Under the pieces are notes generated by a model. The model made no database searches. It saw only the letters and a program-made list of their open reading frames with translations, and was not told the origin of the DNA. DNA of 64,000 nt from Bradyrhizobium sp. CB3481 (GTDB lineage: Bacteria; Pseudomonadota; Alphaproteobacteria; Rhizobiales; Xanthobacteraceae), in assembly GCF_029714305.1 (NCBI RefSeq), contig NZ_CP121647.1, positions 4,608,501 through 4,672,500 on the forward strand, read 5' to 3'. Shown piece after piece: positions 9,194-18,843 of this stretch (within the stretch, counting starts at the first letter, position 1; the number at the start of each line of letters is the position of its first letter). The position numbers and the translations under genes are program-made.

Positions 9194-11299
9194 ATGCGTT
9201 CGAAGCACGAAGCCCTTTCGGGCGTCACCGTCAAGACCACCCTCGCCATCATCGTCGCGGTGCTCGCGGCACTCGTGCTGATCTCCTGCGCCATTGCCGG
9301 AAAGGATGCATGGCAGAGCCATGCCGTGGCTGTCCGCGTCGCCGAGGTGAACGCCAACGCCGATCACCTGCTCAAGGGATTGGAAAGCATTCAGCTCGAA
9401 CGCGGGCAGACCAACACCGCTCTTCAGGCCCCAGCCGCCGCGACTGGTGAAACGCGCGAATTGATCCAGAAGCGCCGTTCGCAGGGCGACGCTGCGCTGG
9501 CCCCGGCACTCCAGCAGATCGCTGCCAGCGCGACGCCCGAGGGCAAGAAGCTGATTGTCGAAGTCCAGCAGGCCTATGAGCGCGTCAAGCAGCTTCGCCG
9601 CAGCGCGGATTCCGCCCTTCAGTCTGCCAAGGAGCAGCGCGATGCCGAACTGCTGAAGTCCTGGTATCCGACCGTCTCGGACTTTCTGACCCGGATTCAA
9701 TCGCTCTGGACCGTCGCCTCGCGCGAGATCAGCAAGGAAGATGCCATCGTCGGCGAGCTTACGATGGTCAAGCAGAGCGCCTTTTTGATGCGCGAATATG
9801 CCGGCCGAGAGCGCGCCGTTCATGCCGGCAACATCTCGGCGAGCCGCGCACTATCGGGCGAGCAACAGCGCGACATCGCAGGCTGGCGCGGCCATGTGCA
9901 GTCGAACTGGCAGGCGATCCGCGATCTCACCGCCGGTGCGACGCCGCCGCTGGTCGCTGCGGCCGCCACTGCCGAGCAGAACTTCCTCGGCAGTTTCAAG
10001 GCGCAAACCGATACGGTCTACAAGGCAGGCATGGCCGGCGCGAGCTATCCGATGACGGTCCAGCAATGGTACGATGTGTCAAATCCGGCGCTCGAATCCA
10101 TCGTCCACATCAAGGATGCCGCGGTCGAGGTCACCAATGTCCACGCAGCCGCCAAGGCCTCCGCGGCGCGCACCCAGCTCATTCTGGTCACACTTGTCAC
10201 CTTGCTCGGCATCGCCGTCAGCGCGGCATCGATATGGATCCTGTCGCGGCGCGTGATCCGCCCTGTCACCGCCATGACGACGGCCATGCGGCGTCTTGCC
10301 GGCGGCGACATGTCGATCGACGTTCCAGCGCTCGCACGGGCGGACGAGATTGGCGAGATGGCGCGCTCCGTCGCGGTCTTCCGCGACAACGCCATCAGGG
10401 CGAACGCACTGGCCGCCGAACAGCAGGCGGAACAGCAGAAGAAAGAGCATCGCCAGCAGGTAATGGAGACGCTGACGCAGGGCTTCGATCGCAATGCCAC
10501 TAGCGTGCTCGATGCGGTTGCCGCGTCGATCGTGGAGATGCGCGCCACCGCCGAACGGATGGCCGCTGTCGCAACCGAAAACACCAGCAAGGCATCGGCC
10601 GTGGCCTCCGGTGCGCAGGAAACCTCGAGCAACGTTCAGACTGTGGCGACCGCCACCGAGGAACTGTCCGCTTCCGTTACCGAGATCAGCCGGCAGGTTG
10701 CCCAGTCGGCGGCCATCGCGGCAAAGGCCGTGCAGGAAGCGCAAGGGACCAACGCGGAGATCCAGGGCCTTGCGGCGATGGCGCAGCGGATCGGCGACAT
10801 CATCAAGCTGATCAACAACATCGCTTCGCAGACCAATCTGCTGGCGCTCAATGCCACCATCGAAGCGGCGCGGGCCGGCGACAGCGGCCGGGGCTTTGCC
10901 GTCGTCGCCGCGGAGGTGAAGAGCCTCGCCGAGCAGACGTCGAAGGCCACCGAGGAAATCGCCTCGCAGATCTCGGCGATCCAGGGCGCCACGCAGAAAT
11001 CGGTCATTTCGATCGAAGCGATCAGCAAGACGATCGGTGAAATCAGCGAGATCGCAACCACCATTGCCTCTGCGGTCGAGCAGCAGGGCGCGGCGACCCA
11101 GGAGATTGCACGCAATGTCCAGCAAGCCGCAGCCGGCACCCAGGAAGTCTCCGCCAATGTCGGCGGCGTCACGCAGGGCGCGGCAGCCACCGGCACCGCC
11201 GCAAGCCAGGTCGAGACCGCCGCCGGCAACCTGTCGCAGCAATCGCAGCAACTGCGCGAGCAGGTCGACGCATTTCTCAGTCAGGTGCGGGCGGCTTAG
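9194..11299 (+). CDS. Methyl-accepting chemotaxis protein
   Basis: A 701-residue chemoreceptor: TM1 at about 13-36, a ~290-residue periplasmic domain, TM2 at about 328-350, a HAMP domain at ~351-404, and a cytoplasmic signalling coiled coil from ~430 to the end. The hairpin tip reads [18 protein letters not shown], matching the CheA/CheW contact region. No C-terminal CheR-tethering pentapeptide is present. It stands alone: no che genes are nearby, so it probably feeds a distant che cluster. The ligand is unknown. A GGAAGG ribosome site precedes the ATG. Confidence 0.95.
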   Translation: MRSKHEALSGVTVKTTLAIIVAVLAALVLISCAIAGKDAWQSHAVAVRVAEVNANADHLLKGLESIQLERGQTNTALQAPAAATGETRELIQKRRSQGDAALAPALQQIAASATPEGKKLIVEVQQAYERVKQLRRSADSALQSAKEQRDAELLKSWYPTVSDFLTRIQSLWTVASREISKEDAIVGELTMVKQSAFLMREYAGRERAVHAGNISASRALSGEQQRDIAGWRGHVQSNWQAIRDLTAGATPPLVAAAATAEQNFLGSFKAQTDTVYKAGMAGASYPMTVQQWYDVSNPALESIVHIKDAAVEVTNVHAAAKASAARTQLILVTLVTLLGIAVSAASIWILSRRVIRPVTAMTTAMRRLAGGDMSIDVPALARADEIGEMARSVAVFRDNAIRANALAAEQQAEQQKKEHRQQVMETLTQGFDRNATSVLDAVAASIVEMRATAERMAAVATENTSKASAVASGAQETSSNVQTVATATEELSASVTEISRQVAQSAAIAAKAVQEAQGTNAEIQGLAAMAQRIGDIIKLINNIASQTNLLALNATIEAARAGDSGRGFAVVAAEVKSLAEQTSKATEEIASQISAIQGATQKSVISIEAISKTIGEISEIATTIASAVEQQGAATQEIARNVQQAAAGTQEVSANVGGVTQGAAATGTAASQVETAAGNLSQQSQQLREQVDAFLSQVRAA

Positions 11300-11308
11300 C
11301 CTGGTTAG

Positions 11309-11920
11309 CTAGTTTGGCCGGGCGCTGCCTTCGTACATGAAGGTCATCGCCTTCGGTCCGGGCATATAGCCGGTCTCCACCCGGTCAATCCGGAAGCCCG
11401 CACCTTCGATCATCGCACTAATGGGTCGATTGAGGTGACAGCCGCCGCTGATGCGCTTCCAGGCTGGCGTCAGCCAGTCCTGCCATCGCCTCACATTCCT
11501 GTCCGGCGCCATGCCGTGCTCCACGAACAGGAGCTTGCCGCCCGGCTGAAGCACCCGGCGCATTTCGGTGAGCGCCATGGCGGCATCCGGAATGCTGCAC
11601 AAGGTCCAGGTCGTCACGACGGTATCAATGCTTCGGTCATCGAGCGGAATTGCCTCTGCCGAAGCTTCGATGAAGTTGACCGGGGCACCCGGATGCGGTG
11701 CGTTACGGGCCATCGCCGTGAGCTGAGGAGATGGCTCCAGCGCCAGCAGCTCCGTTACCGGCGAACGATAAAAGGGCAAGTTCCGGCCAGAGCCGATCCC
11801 GATCTCGAGCACGCGACCTTCGGCCGCACCGATCACCCGCTCGCGATACGGCTGCAATTGCTTGTTTCGCATCGCGAGATCGCAGAGTCTCGGCAGGATG
11901 ATGTCACTATAGAATGCCAT
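11309..11920 (-). CDS. Class I SAM-dependent methyltransferase
   Basis: A 203-residue methyltransferase with the SAM-binding motif VLEIGIGSGRN near residue 37, an acidic loop ALEPSP, and the post-motif DTVVTTWTLCSI. It resembles UbiE/phospholipid-N-methyltransferase-like enzymes. The frame is open to 12001, but that extension would overlap the cytochrome gene and lacks family similarity, so 11920 is preferred. It is the last gene on the minus strand after the Cus-like genes and could be co-transcribed. It converges on the chemoreceptor with a 9-base gap. Substrate unknown. Confidence 0.8.
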   Translation of the reverse strand: MAFYSDIILPRLCDLAMRNKQLQPYRERVIGAAEGRVLEIGIGSGRNLPFYRSPVTELLALEPSPQLTAMARNAPHPGAPVNFIEASAEAIPLDDRSIDTVVTTWTLCSIPDAAMALTEMRRVLQPGGKLLFVEHGMAPDRNVRRWQDWLTPAWKRISGGCHLNRPISAMIEGAGFRIDRVETGYMPGPKAMTFMYEGSARPN

Positions 11921-11987
11921 CGATACACACCCACGGTTGCCCGGAGCATCGTATGTGGCTCCCCTCGACGGCCAATGCCAGCCCTTC

Positions 11988-12692
11988 TCAGCATCGCGCA
12001 TCGATCATTTTGCTGACCTCTTCCGGCGCGGCAAAAATCACGTCGGCTCGGTCATCCATCATCCCCGCGGGCACGAGAGCTGGTGCGCCGCTTTGCGGAC
12101 CATCTTTTCCGGAATCGGTCTTCAGGCGCAGATTGCGCTCCCAAAAGGCGCGCGTCTTGCCATCGGCCGTGGTCACCCGATAGGTATCGCGACAGTAGGT
12201 GATCGTCTTGACCTGCATGTTCGACTCCGGGCTTTTCAAATTGGGAACGCGGCCGCCGCCCATCATCCCGCCCATGCCTCCCATCGGCCCTTGAGCACTC
12301 ATTTGCGGCGCGCCTCCCGGCTTTGTTGCTTCCTTCAGAAAGGCGAGCAGATCTGCGCGGTGCTGCGGGTCCTTGATGCCGTTAAATGGCATTTCATTGT
12401 CCGGCACCATGCGATCGGGATCGGCCAACCAGGCGTCCAGCGAACGGTCGTCCCAGACGATGCCGGACGATTTGAGAGCATCGGAGTAGCGTTCGAAACT
12501 CGGCAACGATCCGGCCTTCCGTTCCCACAGACCGGCAAGGCTCGGCCCGGTCATGTTGTGGTCCGGCTCAAGCGAATGGCATGGCGCACAGATGCGGAAA
12601 TTCCGCTGGCCCCGCGCAGTGTCGCCCGACCCGGCAACGGCAGGAGACAACAATGCGAGCATCGAAAGCGCGATGACAAAGAGTCTGTTCAT
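11988..12692 (-). CDS. Periplasmic c-type cytochrome with extra C-terminal domain
   Basis: A 234-residue exported haem protein. The signal peptide covers about residues 1-20, CAPCH at 35-39 binds haem c covalently, and the Met in DNEMPFNG (~101) is the likely axial ligand, as in class I cytochromes. After a glycine/methionine-rich linker (MGGMGGMMGGG) comes a ~85-residue C-terminal domain beginning around ITYCRDTYRV that I do not recognise. The Met-rich linker and location directly downstream of a CusA-like pump suggest a role in Cu(I)/Cu(II) redox handling in the periplasm. The ATG at 12692 follows GAGGAGG; a TTG two codons upstream is less likely. Confidence 0.85.
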   Translation of the reverse strand: MNRLFVIALSMLALLSPAVAGSGDTARGQRNFRICAPCHSLEPDHNMTGPSLAGLWERKAGSLPSFERYSDALKSSGIVWDDRSLDAWLADPDRMVPDNEMPFNGIKDPQHRADLLAFLKEATKPGGAPQMSAQGPMGGMGGMMGGGRVPNLKSPESNMQVKTITYCRDTYRVTTADGKTRAFWERNLRLKTDSGKDGPQSGAPALVPAGMMDDRADVIFAAPEEVSKMIDARC

Positions 12693-12748
12693 CGCCAACC
12701 TCCTCGTTTCGGCATCGACTCCAATAAAATCTCGTACTTCTCACCGGA

Positions 12749-15700
12749 TCATTGGGCTGGCTCTAGAATCGGCCTCTTCTGTGGGCTGGACGACGGCGTG
12801 GAATGCGGAGGCCCAGCCGCGGAATCGTCGTCGGTCTTCAGCCCAAAACCCTTCACCAGGCCGAAAATCGCCGGGATCACGATCAGCGTCAGCAAGGTCG
12901 ATGAAATCATGCCACCGATCATCGGCACCGCGATGCGCTGCATGATCTCCGAGCCGGTGCCGCTGCTCCACATGATCGGGAGCAGCCCGGCCATAATGGC
13001 CACCACCGTCATCATCTTCGGCCACACCCGCTCCACCGCGCCTTCCATGATGGCGTCGTAGAGATCACGCTTCGTCAGCGGTCGCTTCTCGACCTGCCGG
13101 CGGGCGCTGATTTCGGCAAGCGCCTGGTTCAGGTAGATCAGCATCACGACGCCGGTCTCGGCGGCTACGCCGGCCAGCGCGATGAAGCCGACCGCGACCG
13201 CCACGGAAAGATTGAAGCCGAGCCACCACATCAGCCAGAACCCGCCGACCAGCGCAAACGGCAACGACAGCATCACGATCATCGTCTCGGTGATGGACCG
13301 GAAGTTGAGATAGAGCAGCAGGAAGATGATGAGCAGTGTTGCGGGGACGACGATTTTGAGCCTTGCGGTGGCGCGCTCGAGATATTCGTACTGGCCGCTC
13401 CACATCACGTAATAGCCGGGCGGAAACTGGATGCTGGCCTGCACGGCGCGCTGGGCGTCGGCGACATAGCCGCCGAGATCGCGGTCGCGGATGTCGACGT
13501 AGATGTAGGTCGCCAATTGGCCGTTCTCGGTGCGGATTGAGGTCGCCCCCCTTGCAGGTGCCACCTTGGCGACCTCGCCGAGCGGGACGGCGCCGCCGGC
13601 CGGCATCGGCACCAGCACGTCGCTTGCAATCGCCTTCGGATTGTCGCGGAGATCGCGTGGATAGCGCATATTGACGGTGAACCGCTGGCGTCCCTCGACC
13701 GTCGTCGTGACCGTCTGCCCGCCCAGCGCCGTTGCGATGGTGTCCTGGACGTCCTGGACCATGATGCCGTAGCGCGCCATCGCGTCGCGGTCCGGCGCGA
13801 TCTCCAGATAGTAGCCGCCGATGCCGCGCTCGGCGTAGGCCGATGAGGTGCCGGGCACCGCTTTCAAGACCTGTTCTATCTGCTTGGCGAGCTTGTCGAT
13901 CTCGACCAGATCCGTACCGATCACCTTGACCCCGATCGGGGTGCGGATTCCGGTCGACAGCATGTCGATGCGCGCCTTGATCGGCATGGTCCAGGCGTTG
14001 GAGACGCCAGGAAATTGCAGCGCCTTATCCATTTCCGCAATCAGGCTGTCGATCGTCATGCCAGGTCGCCACTCCTGCTTCGGTTTGAGGTTGACGACGG
14101 TCTCGTACATTTCCGATGGCGCTGGGTCGGTTGCGGTCGCGGCGCGGCCTGCCTTGCCGTACACGGAGGCGACTTCCGGAAACGACCGGATGATCCGATC
14201 CTGGGTCTGCATCAGTTCGGCGGATTTGGTGATCGAGATGCCCGGCAATGTCGTCGGCATGTAAAGCAGCGTGCCCTCGTTCAGGTTCGGCATGAACTCG
14301 GTGCCGAGCTGGCGGGCAGGCCAGACGCTCACGGCCAGAATTCCGAGTGCAAGCAGGACGACCAACGTTTTGGCGCGCAAGACGCTCTTGATGACAGGAC
14401 GGTAGATCCAGATCAGGAAACGGTTGATCGGGTTCTTGTGCTCGGGAACGATTCTGCCGCGGACAAAGACCACCATCAGTGCCGGCACCAGTGTCACCGA
14501 AAGCAGCGCCGCAGCCGCCATGGCGAAGGTCTTTGTGAAGGCCAGTGGACTGAACAGCCGTCCTTCCTGCGACTCCAGCGTGAAAATCGGGATGAACGAC
14601 ACGGTGATGATCAATAGGCTGAAGAACAGCGCCGGCCCGACTTCAGAGGCGGCATCGATCAGGATCTGCACGCGGGACCGCCCCGGCTCGGCGCGCTCCA
14701 GATGCTTGTGCGCATTCTCGATCATGACGATCGCGGCGTCCACCATGGCGCCGATTGCAATCGCGATACCGCCGAGGCTCATGATGTTGGAGCCGATGTT
14801 GAGCAGCTTCATCGCGCCGAAAGCCATCAAGATGCCGACCGGCAGCATTAGAATCGCAACCAGCGCACTGCGGAAGTGCAGCAGGAATACGATGCAGACC
14901 AGCGCAACGACGACACTTTCCTCAAACAAGGTATGCTTTAGCGTATCGATGGCCGCATAGATCAGGTTCGAGCGGTCGTAAACCGGCACGATCTCGACCG
15001 ATTTCGGCAGGCTGCTGGCGATTTCCACAAAACGCTTCTTGACGTTCTGGATCACATCGAGCGCATTGACGCCAAAGCGTTGCAGCACGATGCCGCTGGC
15101 CACCTCGCCCTCCCCGTTCAGCTCGGTGATGCCGCGCCGCTCGTCTGGGCCAAGCTCGACCCGGGCGACGTCGCGTAGCAGCACGGGCGTGCCGGTGTTG
15201 ACCTTCAGCACGACGTTGCCGAGGTCGTTGATCCCCTTCAGATAGCCCTTGCCGCGGATCACATACTCGAATTCGGACAGTTCGACAGTGCGGCCGCCGA
15301 CATCGGCATTGCTGGCGCGGATCGCCTCGCGCATCTTCTGCATGGTGATGCCGAGATCGCGCATGCGCTGCGGATCGAGGATCACGTTGTACTGTTTGAC
15401 GAAGCCGCCGACGCTCGCCACTTCGGCGACACCTTCGGCCTTGGCAAGCGCGAACTTCAGATTCCAGTCCTGGATCGTGCGCGTGTCGGAAAGGTTCAGC
15501 TCCTTCGAGATGATGGCGTACTGGTAAACCCAGCCGACGCCGGTCGCATCGGGACCGATGGTCGGCGTCACGCCGGCGGGAATGCGCGAGGTCGCGGCGT
15601 TCAGGAATTCGAGCACCCGCGAGCGCGCCCAATAGATGTCGGTGCCGTCCTCGAAGATCACGTAGACGAACGAGACACCGAAGAACGAGAAGCCGCGAAC

Positions 15701-15943
15701 CACTTTCGACTTCGGCACCGTCAGCATTGCCGTCGTCAGCGGATAGGTGACCTGATCCTCGATGACCTGCGGCGCCTGACCGGGATACTCGGTGTAGACG
15801 ATCACCTGCGTGTCTGAGAGGTCCGGGATGGCGTCGAGCGGCAGATGGATGAGTGCATAGAGGCCGGCCGCGGCAGCGAAGCCGGTGCCGAACAGCACCA
15901 GCAACAGGTTACGGGCCGACCACGCAATCAGGCGGGCGATCAT
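12749..15943 (-). CDS. cusA: CusA-type heavy-metal RND efflux pump (Cu+/Ag+ class)
   Basis: A 1064-residue inner-membrane proton-driven pump of the HME-RND family, with 12 expected transmembrane helices and two large periplasmic loops. The TM4 motif GAMVDAAIVMIENAH is the heavy-metal signature. The three methionines that form the CusA metal relay are present: Met562 (LLYMPTT), Met612 (SEMYET) and Met661 (RIDMLSTG). This argues for monovalent copper/silver rather than Zn/Co/Ni. Its start overlaps the adaptor stop by four bases (ATGA), so the two are translationally coupled. No outer-membrane CusC partner is encoded in the window; one is presumably supplied elsewhere. Confidence 0.95.
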   Translation of the reverse strand: MIARLIAWSARNLLLVLFGTGFAAAAGLYALIHLPLDAIPDLSDTQVIVYTEYPGQAPQVIEDQVTYPLTTAMLTVPKSKVVRGFSFFGVSFVYVIFEDGTDIYWARSRVLEFLNAATSRIPAGVTPTIGPDATGVGWVYQYAIISKELNLSDTRTIQDWNLKFALAKAEGVAEVASVGGFVKQYNVILDPQRMRDLGITMQKMREAIRASNADVGGRTVELSEFEYVIRGKGYLKGINDLGNVVLKVNTGTPVLLRDVARVELGPDERRGITELNGEGEVASGIVLQRFGVNALDVIQNVKKRFVEIASSLPKSVEIVPVYDRSNLIYAAIDTLKHTLFEESVVVALVCIVFLLHFRSALVAILMLPVGILMAFGAMKLLNIGSNIMSLGGIAIAIGAMVDAAIVMIENAHKHLERAEPGRSRVQILIDAASEVGPALFFSLLIITVSFIPIFTLESQEGRLFSPLAFTKTFAMAAAALLSVTLVPALMVVFVRGRIVPEHKNPINRFLIWIYRPVIKSVLRAKTLVVLLALGILAVSVWPARQLGTEFMPNLNEGTLLYMPTTLPGISITKSAELMQTQDRIIRSFPEVASVYGKAGRAATATDPAPSEMYETVVNLKPKQEWRPGMTIDSLIAEMDKALQFPGVSNAWTMPIKARIDMLSTGIRTPIGVKVIGTDLVEIDKLAKQIEQVLKAVPGTSSAYAERGIGGYYLEIAPDRDAMARYGIMVQDVQDTIATALGGQTVTTTVEGRQRFTVNMRYPRDLRDNPKAIASDVLVPMPAGGAVPLGEVAKVAPARGATSIRTENGQLATYIYVDIRDRDLGGYVADAQRAVQASIQFPPGYYVMWSGQYEYLERATARLKIVVPATLLIIFLLLYLNFRSITETMIVMLSLPFALVGGFWLMWWLGFNLSVAVAVGFIALAGVAAETGVVMLIYLNQALAEISARRQVEKRPLTKRDLYDAIMEGAVERVWPKMMTVVAIMAGLLPIMWSSGTGSEIMQRIAVPMIGGMISSTLLTLIVIPAIFGLVKGFGLKTDDDSAAGPPHSTPSSSPQKRPILEPAQ

Positions 15944-17340
15944 TGCTGCGCTCCCTCGGCAAAGCCCTTGAGAGCCGCCTTCAGATTACTCTCCGCATCG
16001 ATCAGAAAATTGGCGGAAACGACGACGGGATCGCCGTCTTGCAGTCCGCTGCGGATTTCGATTAGTCCACCTCCCCGGCGGCCGATCGTGACGTCGCGAG
16101 GCTCGAACCGACCCTCGCCCTTGTCGACCAGAACGACCTGGCGAGAGCCTGCATCGAGCACGGAGCTGTCAGGAACCGTCAAAACGGATTGCGAGCCGCC
16201 GATATCGATATCGGCGTCGACATACATATCAGGCAGCAGCGCAAGGTCCGGATTGGCGAGCTCGACTCGAACGCGGGCTGTCCGCGTCTCGCGATTGACC
16301 TGGGGATAGACGACCGCAATTTTTCCGGAGAAGTCGCGCGAAGGGAAACTGCGCGCCCGAACGGTCACGGGCTGCCCGGCGGCAAGCAAGCCGAGGTCGC
16401 GCTCGGCCACGTCGATCATCGCCCAAACAAGCGAGGTGTCGGCGACGCGGAAAAGCACGTCGCCTGGTTGGGCTCGCATGCCCTGAACCGCGTTGCGTTC
16501 CAGCACGATGCCATCGCGCGGGGCCGACCACTCGACCGTCACCGGAACAATCCGCGTCCGTTCAATCGCGCTGATCACCGCGTCGGGCACGTCGAGATTC
16601 ATCAACCGCTGCCGCGAGCCACGTCCGTAGGAGGGCTCGCCCGCCGTGGTCTTGGACGTCAACGTCGTCACATATTCGGCGGCCGCACTGGAAACTGCGG
16701 GGCTGTAGACCTGCATCAAAGGCTGCCCCTTCTTGACGAAGGTGCCGGTCGTAACGTCGGCGACCGATTGCAGGTAGGTTTCCGCACGCATCGCGATGAC
16801 GGAGACTCGGCGCTCGTCGAGTTGAATCGCGCCCGGCGCCCGCACAACAGTCCGGATCGGACGCCGGGCCGCCGGCTCCGATTTGACGCCGGTGCGCTGG
16901 ATCTTTCCGGGCGAGAGCTTGACCGATCCGTCGTCGCTGTCTTCGCCCTCGTAGACGGGGATGTAATCCATTCCCATCGTATCTTTCTTGGGAGTCGGAG
17001 AAACATCCGGCAGCCCCATCGGATTACGGTAGTACTTGATCTTGCGCTCGGCGGACGGCGCAGCCGCCGCGCTTTCCTGCGGCGGATCGTCAAAACTGAC
17101 GTCGGCGCCCGGGGGGACAGCACGGTAGTCGCGGCCATCAGGCATCTTCTTCGGCGTCAGCGAATAGAATGGCTTGCTGTCGGGATCCTGATAGTAGATC
17201 GCGGCAACCGGTTGGGCTTGCGCCACGACGTGGGCTTGTCTCCGCTCTCCGCCCAACAGAAGGAATGGTCGCGCGACAATTCCGCCGACCGCCGCCGCAA
17301 TGCCGGCGGTCACGATGACGATCAGGGCTGACCGTTTCAT
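15940..17340 (-). CDS. cusB: CusB-type RND periplasmic adaptor with heavy-metal-binding domains
   Basis: A 466-residue membrane-fusion protein with an N-terminal signal/anchor, then two tandem short segments resembling the heavy-metal-binding domain of CusB/CopA relatives: YYQDPDSKPFYSLTPKKM and YYRNPMGLPDVSPTPKKD, the second followed by MGMDYIPVYEG. The remainder has the barrel-sandwich and beta-barrel fold of adaptors (AIQLDERRVSVIAMRAETYL onward). It bridges CusA to an outer-membrane channel and hands metal to the pump. It overlaps both neighbours by four bases, giving a tightly coupled three-gene operon. The duplicated metal-binding segment is the unusual point; the first copy may be degenerate. 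Confidence 0.93.
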   Translation of the reverse strand: MKRSALIVIVTAGIAAAVGGIVARPFLLLGGERRQAHVVAQAQPVAAIYYQDPDSKPFYSLTPKKMPDGRDYRAVPPGADVSFDDPPQESAAAAPSAERKIKYYRNPMGLPDVSPTPKKDTMGMDYIPVYEGEDSDDGSVKLSPGKIQRTGVKSEPAARRPIRTVVRAPGAIQLDERRVSVIAMRAETYLQSVADVTTGTFVKKGQPLMQVYSPAVSSAAAEYVTTLTSKTTAGEPSYGRGSRQRLMNLDVPDAVISAIERTRIVPVTVEWSAPRDGIVLERNAVQGMRAQPGDVLFRVADTSLVWAMIDVAERDLGLLAAGQPVTVRARSFPSRDFSGKIAVVYPQVNRETRTARVRVELANPDLALLPDMYVDADIDIGGSQSVLTVPDSSVLDAGSRQVVLVDKGEGRFEPRDVTIGRRGGGLIEIRSGLQDGDPVVVSANFLIDAESNLKAALKGFAEGAQQ

Positions 17341-17744
17341 TTGTCGGCCTGAATAACGAGCTTGTTTTCGACCGTGCCGGTTTCACCCTGCACTTTTGCC
17401 CCGAGCGACAATTGCCACCGGCCCGCCATGCTGAAATTGGCCTTGAAACTGTAGGTGCCCGGTTCCGTTGCTGGCACTGGAGTGAGCTTGGTAGCCATCT
17501 CCTGCATTCCATCCGGAGCCATATCCAGGCGCGTGGCGAAGATCACCGCGTCAGGAACCGGCTTGCCGGTGATCCTCTCGACCAGCTTCACGGAAATGAT
17601 CTTGTCGGGACCGGTCCTGACGGTCGGTTCGATGAGCTTGAACTCATAGTTCCTGATATCCGCCAAGGCGACGGTTGGGCCGCACATCAGGGCAGCACCG
17701 ATCAGCGCGGCCCGCAGGCTGCGCGAAAACTGAATTAACGTCAT
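17337..17744 (-). CDS. FixH/YtkA-like periplasmic protein
   Basis: A 135-residue exported protein with a signal peptide at ~1-28 ending ALA, then an immunoglobulin-like fold typical of FixH/YtkA proteins. The C-terminal half (YSFKANFSMAGRWQLSLGAK) is the recognisable part. Such proteins often sit in copper-handling operons, where they are thought to help deliver or sequester copper. It is the first gene of the coupled set and overlaps the adaptor by four bases. A GAGG site lies before the ATG. Confidence 0.8.
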   Translation of the reverse strand: MTLIQFSRSLRAALIGAALMCGPTVALADIRNYEFKLIEPTVRTGPDKIISVKLVERITGKPVPDAVIFATRLDMAPDGMQEMATKLTPVPATEPGTYSFKANFSMAGRWQLSLGAKVQGETGTVENKLVIQADK

Positions 17745-17819
17745 GGTGAGAACCTCGATCTCTGGTTGACTGCCGTGGCAGCACGGAGCGGACGCTGTGA
17801 AGCGCCGCGCGCTTTGGCG

Positions 17820-18242
17820 TTAGGCCAAAACGTCCAGAGATCGGGGAGGTCTGGGAGGGGGTGAATAGCCGAGGCTTTCCGCCTCCGGATCGCTACCCGG
17901 ACGCAACCTTTGCAGAATGACCGGGCGGCGCTCGGCAACACTGGCCACCGGCGGCGCCTGCAACGTCGGCGATACGCAGAGCGCCATCAGCGGGCACTGG
18001 TCGCAGCCGACAGGCACTGATTTGTCCGGACAGCACGGCATGTCCGCGGACATGGATGCCGCGTCGTCGGCCGTCGCCGCCATCGCCACCGAGGCCATCG
18101 AATCCACATTCGCCCGCGCCGTAAGCGGGGCAAACACGAGGCCTGCGATCAAGAAGACCGCGAGCAGCCGGCAAAGGTGGATCGAGCGTTTCACAGGTCG
18201 CTTTTCGCACAATTCGCCCCGCGATGGGAAGTAAGGTTCCAT
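17820..18242 (-). CDS. Small exported Cys-containing protein upstream of the cus genes
   Basis: A 140-residue protein from the ATG at 18242 (MEPYFPSRG). A hydrophobic stretch at about 22-42 could be a signal or anchor. The following ~50 residues contain a cysteine cluster (MPCCPDKSVPVGCDQCPL), and the C terminus is proline/arginine-rich. I do not recognise the family, although DUF2946-like proteins of metal operons have similar cysteine spacing. It is 75 bases upstream of the FixH-like gene on the same strand, so it is probably the leading gene of the copper operon and may bind or sense metal at the membrane surface. Confidence 0.6.
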   Translation of the reverse strand: MEPYFPSRGELCEKRPVKRSIHLCRLLAVFLIAGLVFAPLTARANVDSMASVAMAATADDAASMSADMPCCPDKSVPVGCDQCPLMALCVSPTLQAPPVASVAERRPVILQRLRPGSDPEAESLGYSPPPRPPRSLDVLA

Positions 18243-18382
18243 CACGAAATCGCGGGCTTCGTTAACATAATCCGCCTCTGGTACCTCACATTGCGGTGGA
18301 TCAATCAGTCCTGATCCAAGCTCGCGCCATCCATTCTGACCAAAGGACCAGAACAATTTCGTTTCCCGCGGCTTGACTTAGC

Positions 18383-18401
18383 GGCCGCCCTGTCCGCGGC
18401 C
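18383..18401. promoter_or_regulatory. Inverted repeat in the divergent copper-island promoter region
   Basis: GGCCGC-N7-GCGGCC lies 21 bases before the Csp start and just after a TTGACT hexamer (18373-18378). The region separates the divergent copper-efflux and copper-storage genes, so a shared metal-responsive operator is plausible. No regulator gene is adjacent, and the -10 element is not convincing. Confidence 0.3.
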
Positions 18402-18421
18402 TCCAGCCAAGGAGCCCCGCC

Positions 18422-18826
18422 ATGCACGCCCGCGAAATGATCGGCACCCATCCGGCCGTCCAGGGCCAGGTCAACGACGCCCTCATCCGCTGCATCGAGG
18501 AATGCTACTCCTGCGCCCAGACCTGCACGTCCTGCGCCGACGCCTGCCTGTCGGAGCGCATGGTGCAGGAACTAACCCAGTGCATCCGCCTCGATCTCGA
18601 TTGCGCCGACATTTGCAACATCACCGGCCGCATCATGACCCGCCGCACCGGCTCCGATGACGAGGTGATGCGTCGCATGCTCAGCGTCTGCGCCGCCGCT
18701 TGCAAACTTTGCGCGGAGGAGTGCCAGAAGCACGCCGCCATGCACGAGCACTGCCGCATCTGCGCGGAAAGCTGCCGCCGCTGCATGGAGGCCTGCTACG
18801 AGGTCGCCCGCGGCATGGCGCATTAG
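18422..18826 (+). CDS. csp3: Csp-type four-helix-bundle copper storage protein
   Basis: A 134-residue protein with 18 cysteines, mostly as CxxxC and CxxC pairs along predicted helices (for example CIEECYSCAQTCTSC and CAAACKLCAEEC). This is the hallmark of Csp proteins (DUF326 family), whose bundles fill with many Cu(I) ions. There is no signal peptide or Tat motif, pointing to the cytosolic Csp3 class rather than exported Csp1. It is transcribed divergently from the Cus-like operon, so cytosolic storage and periplasmic efflux are paired. An AAGGAG site precedes the ATG. The csp3 symbol is by inference from architecture. Confidence 0.85.
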   Translation: MHAREMIGTHPAVQGQVNDALIRCIEECYSCAQTCTSCADACLSERMVQELTQCIRLDLDCADICNITGRIMTRRTGSDDEVMRRMLSVCAAACKLCAEECQKHAAMHEHCRICAESCRRCMEACYEVARGMAH

Positions 18827-18843
18827 GGCGCTCGCAAGCCAGA

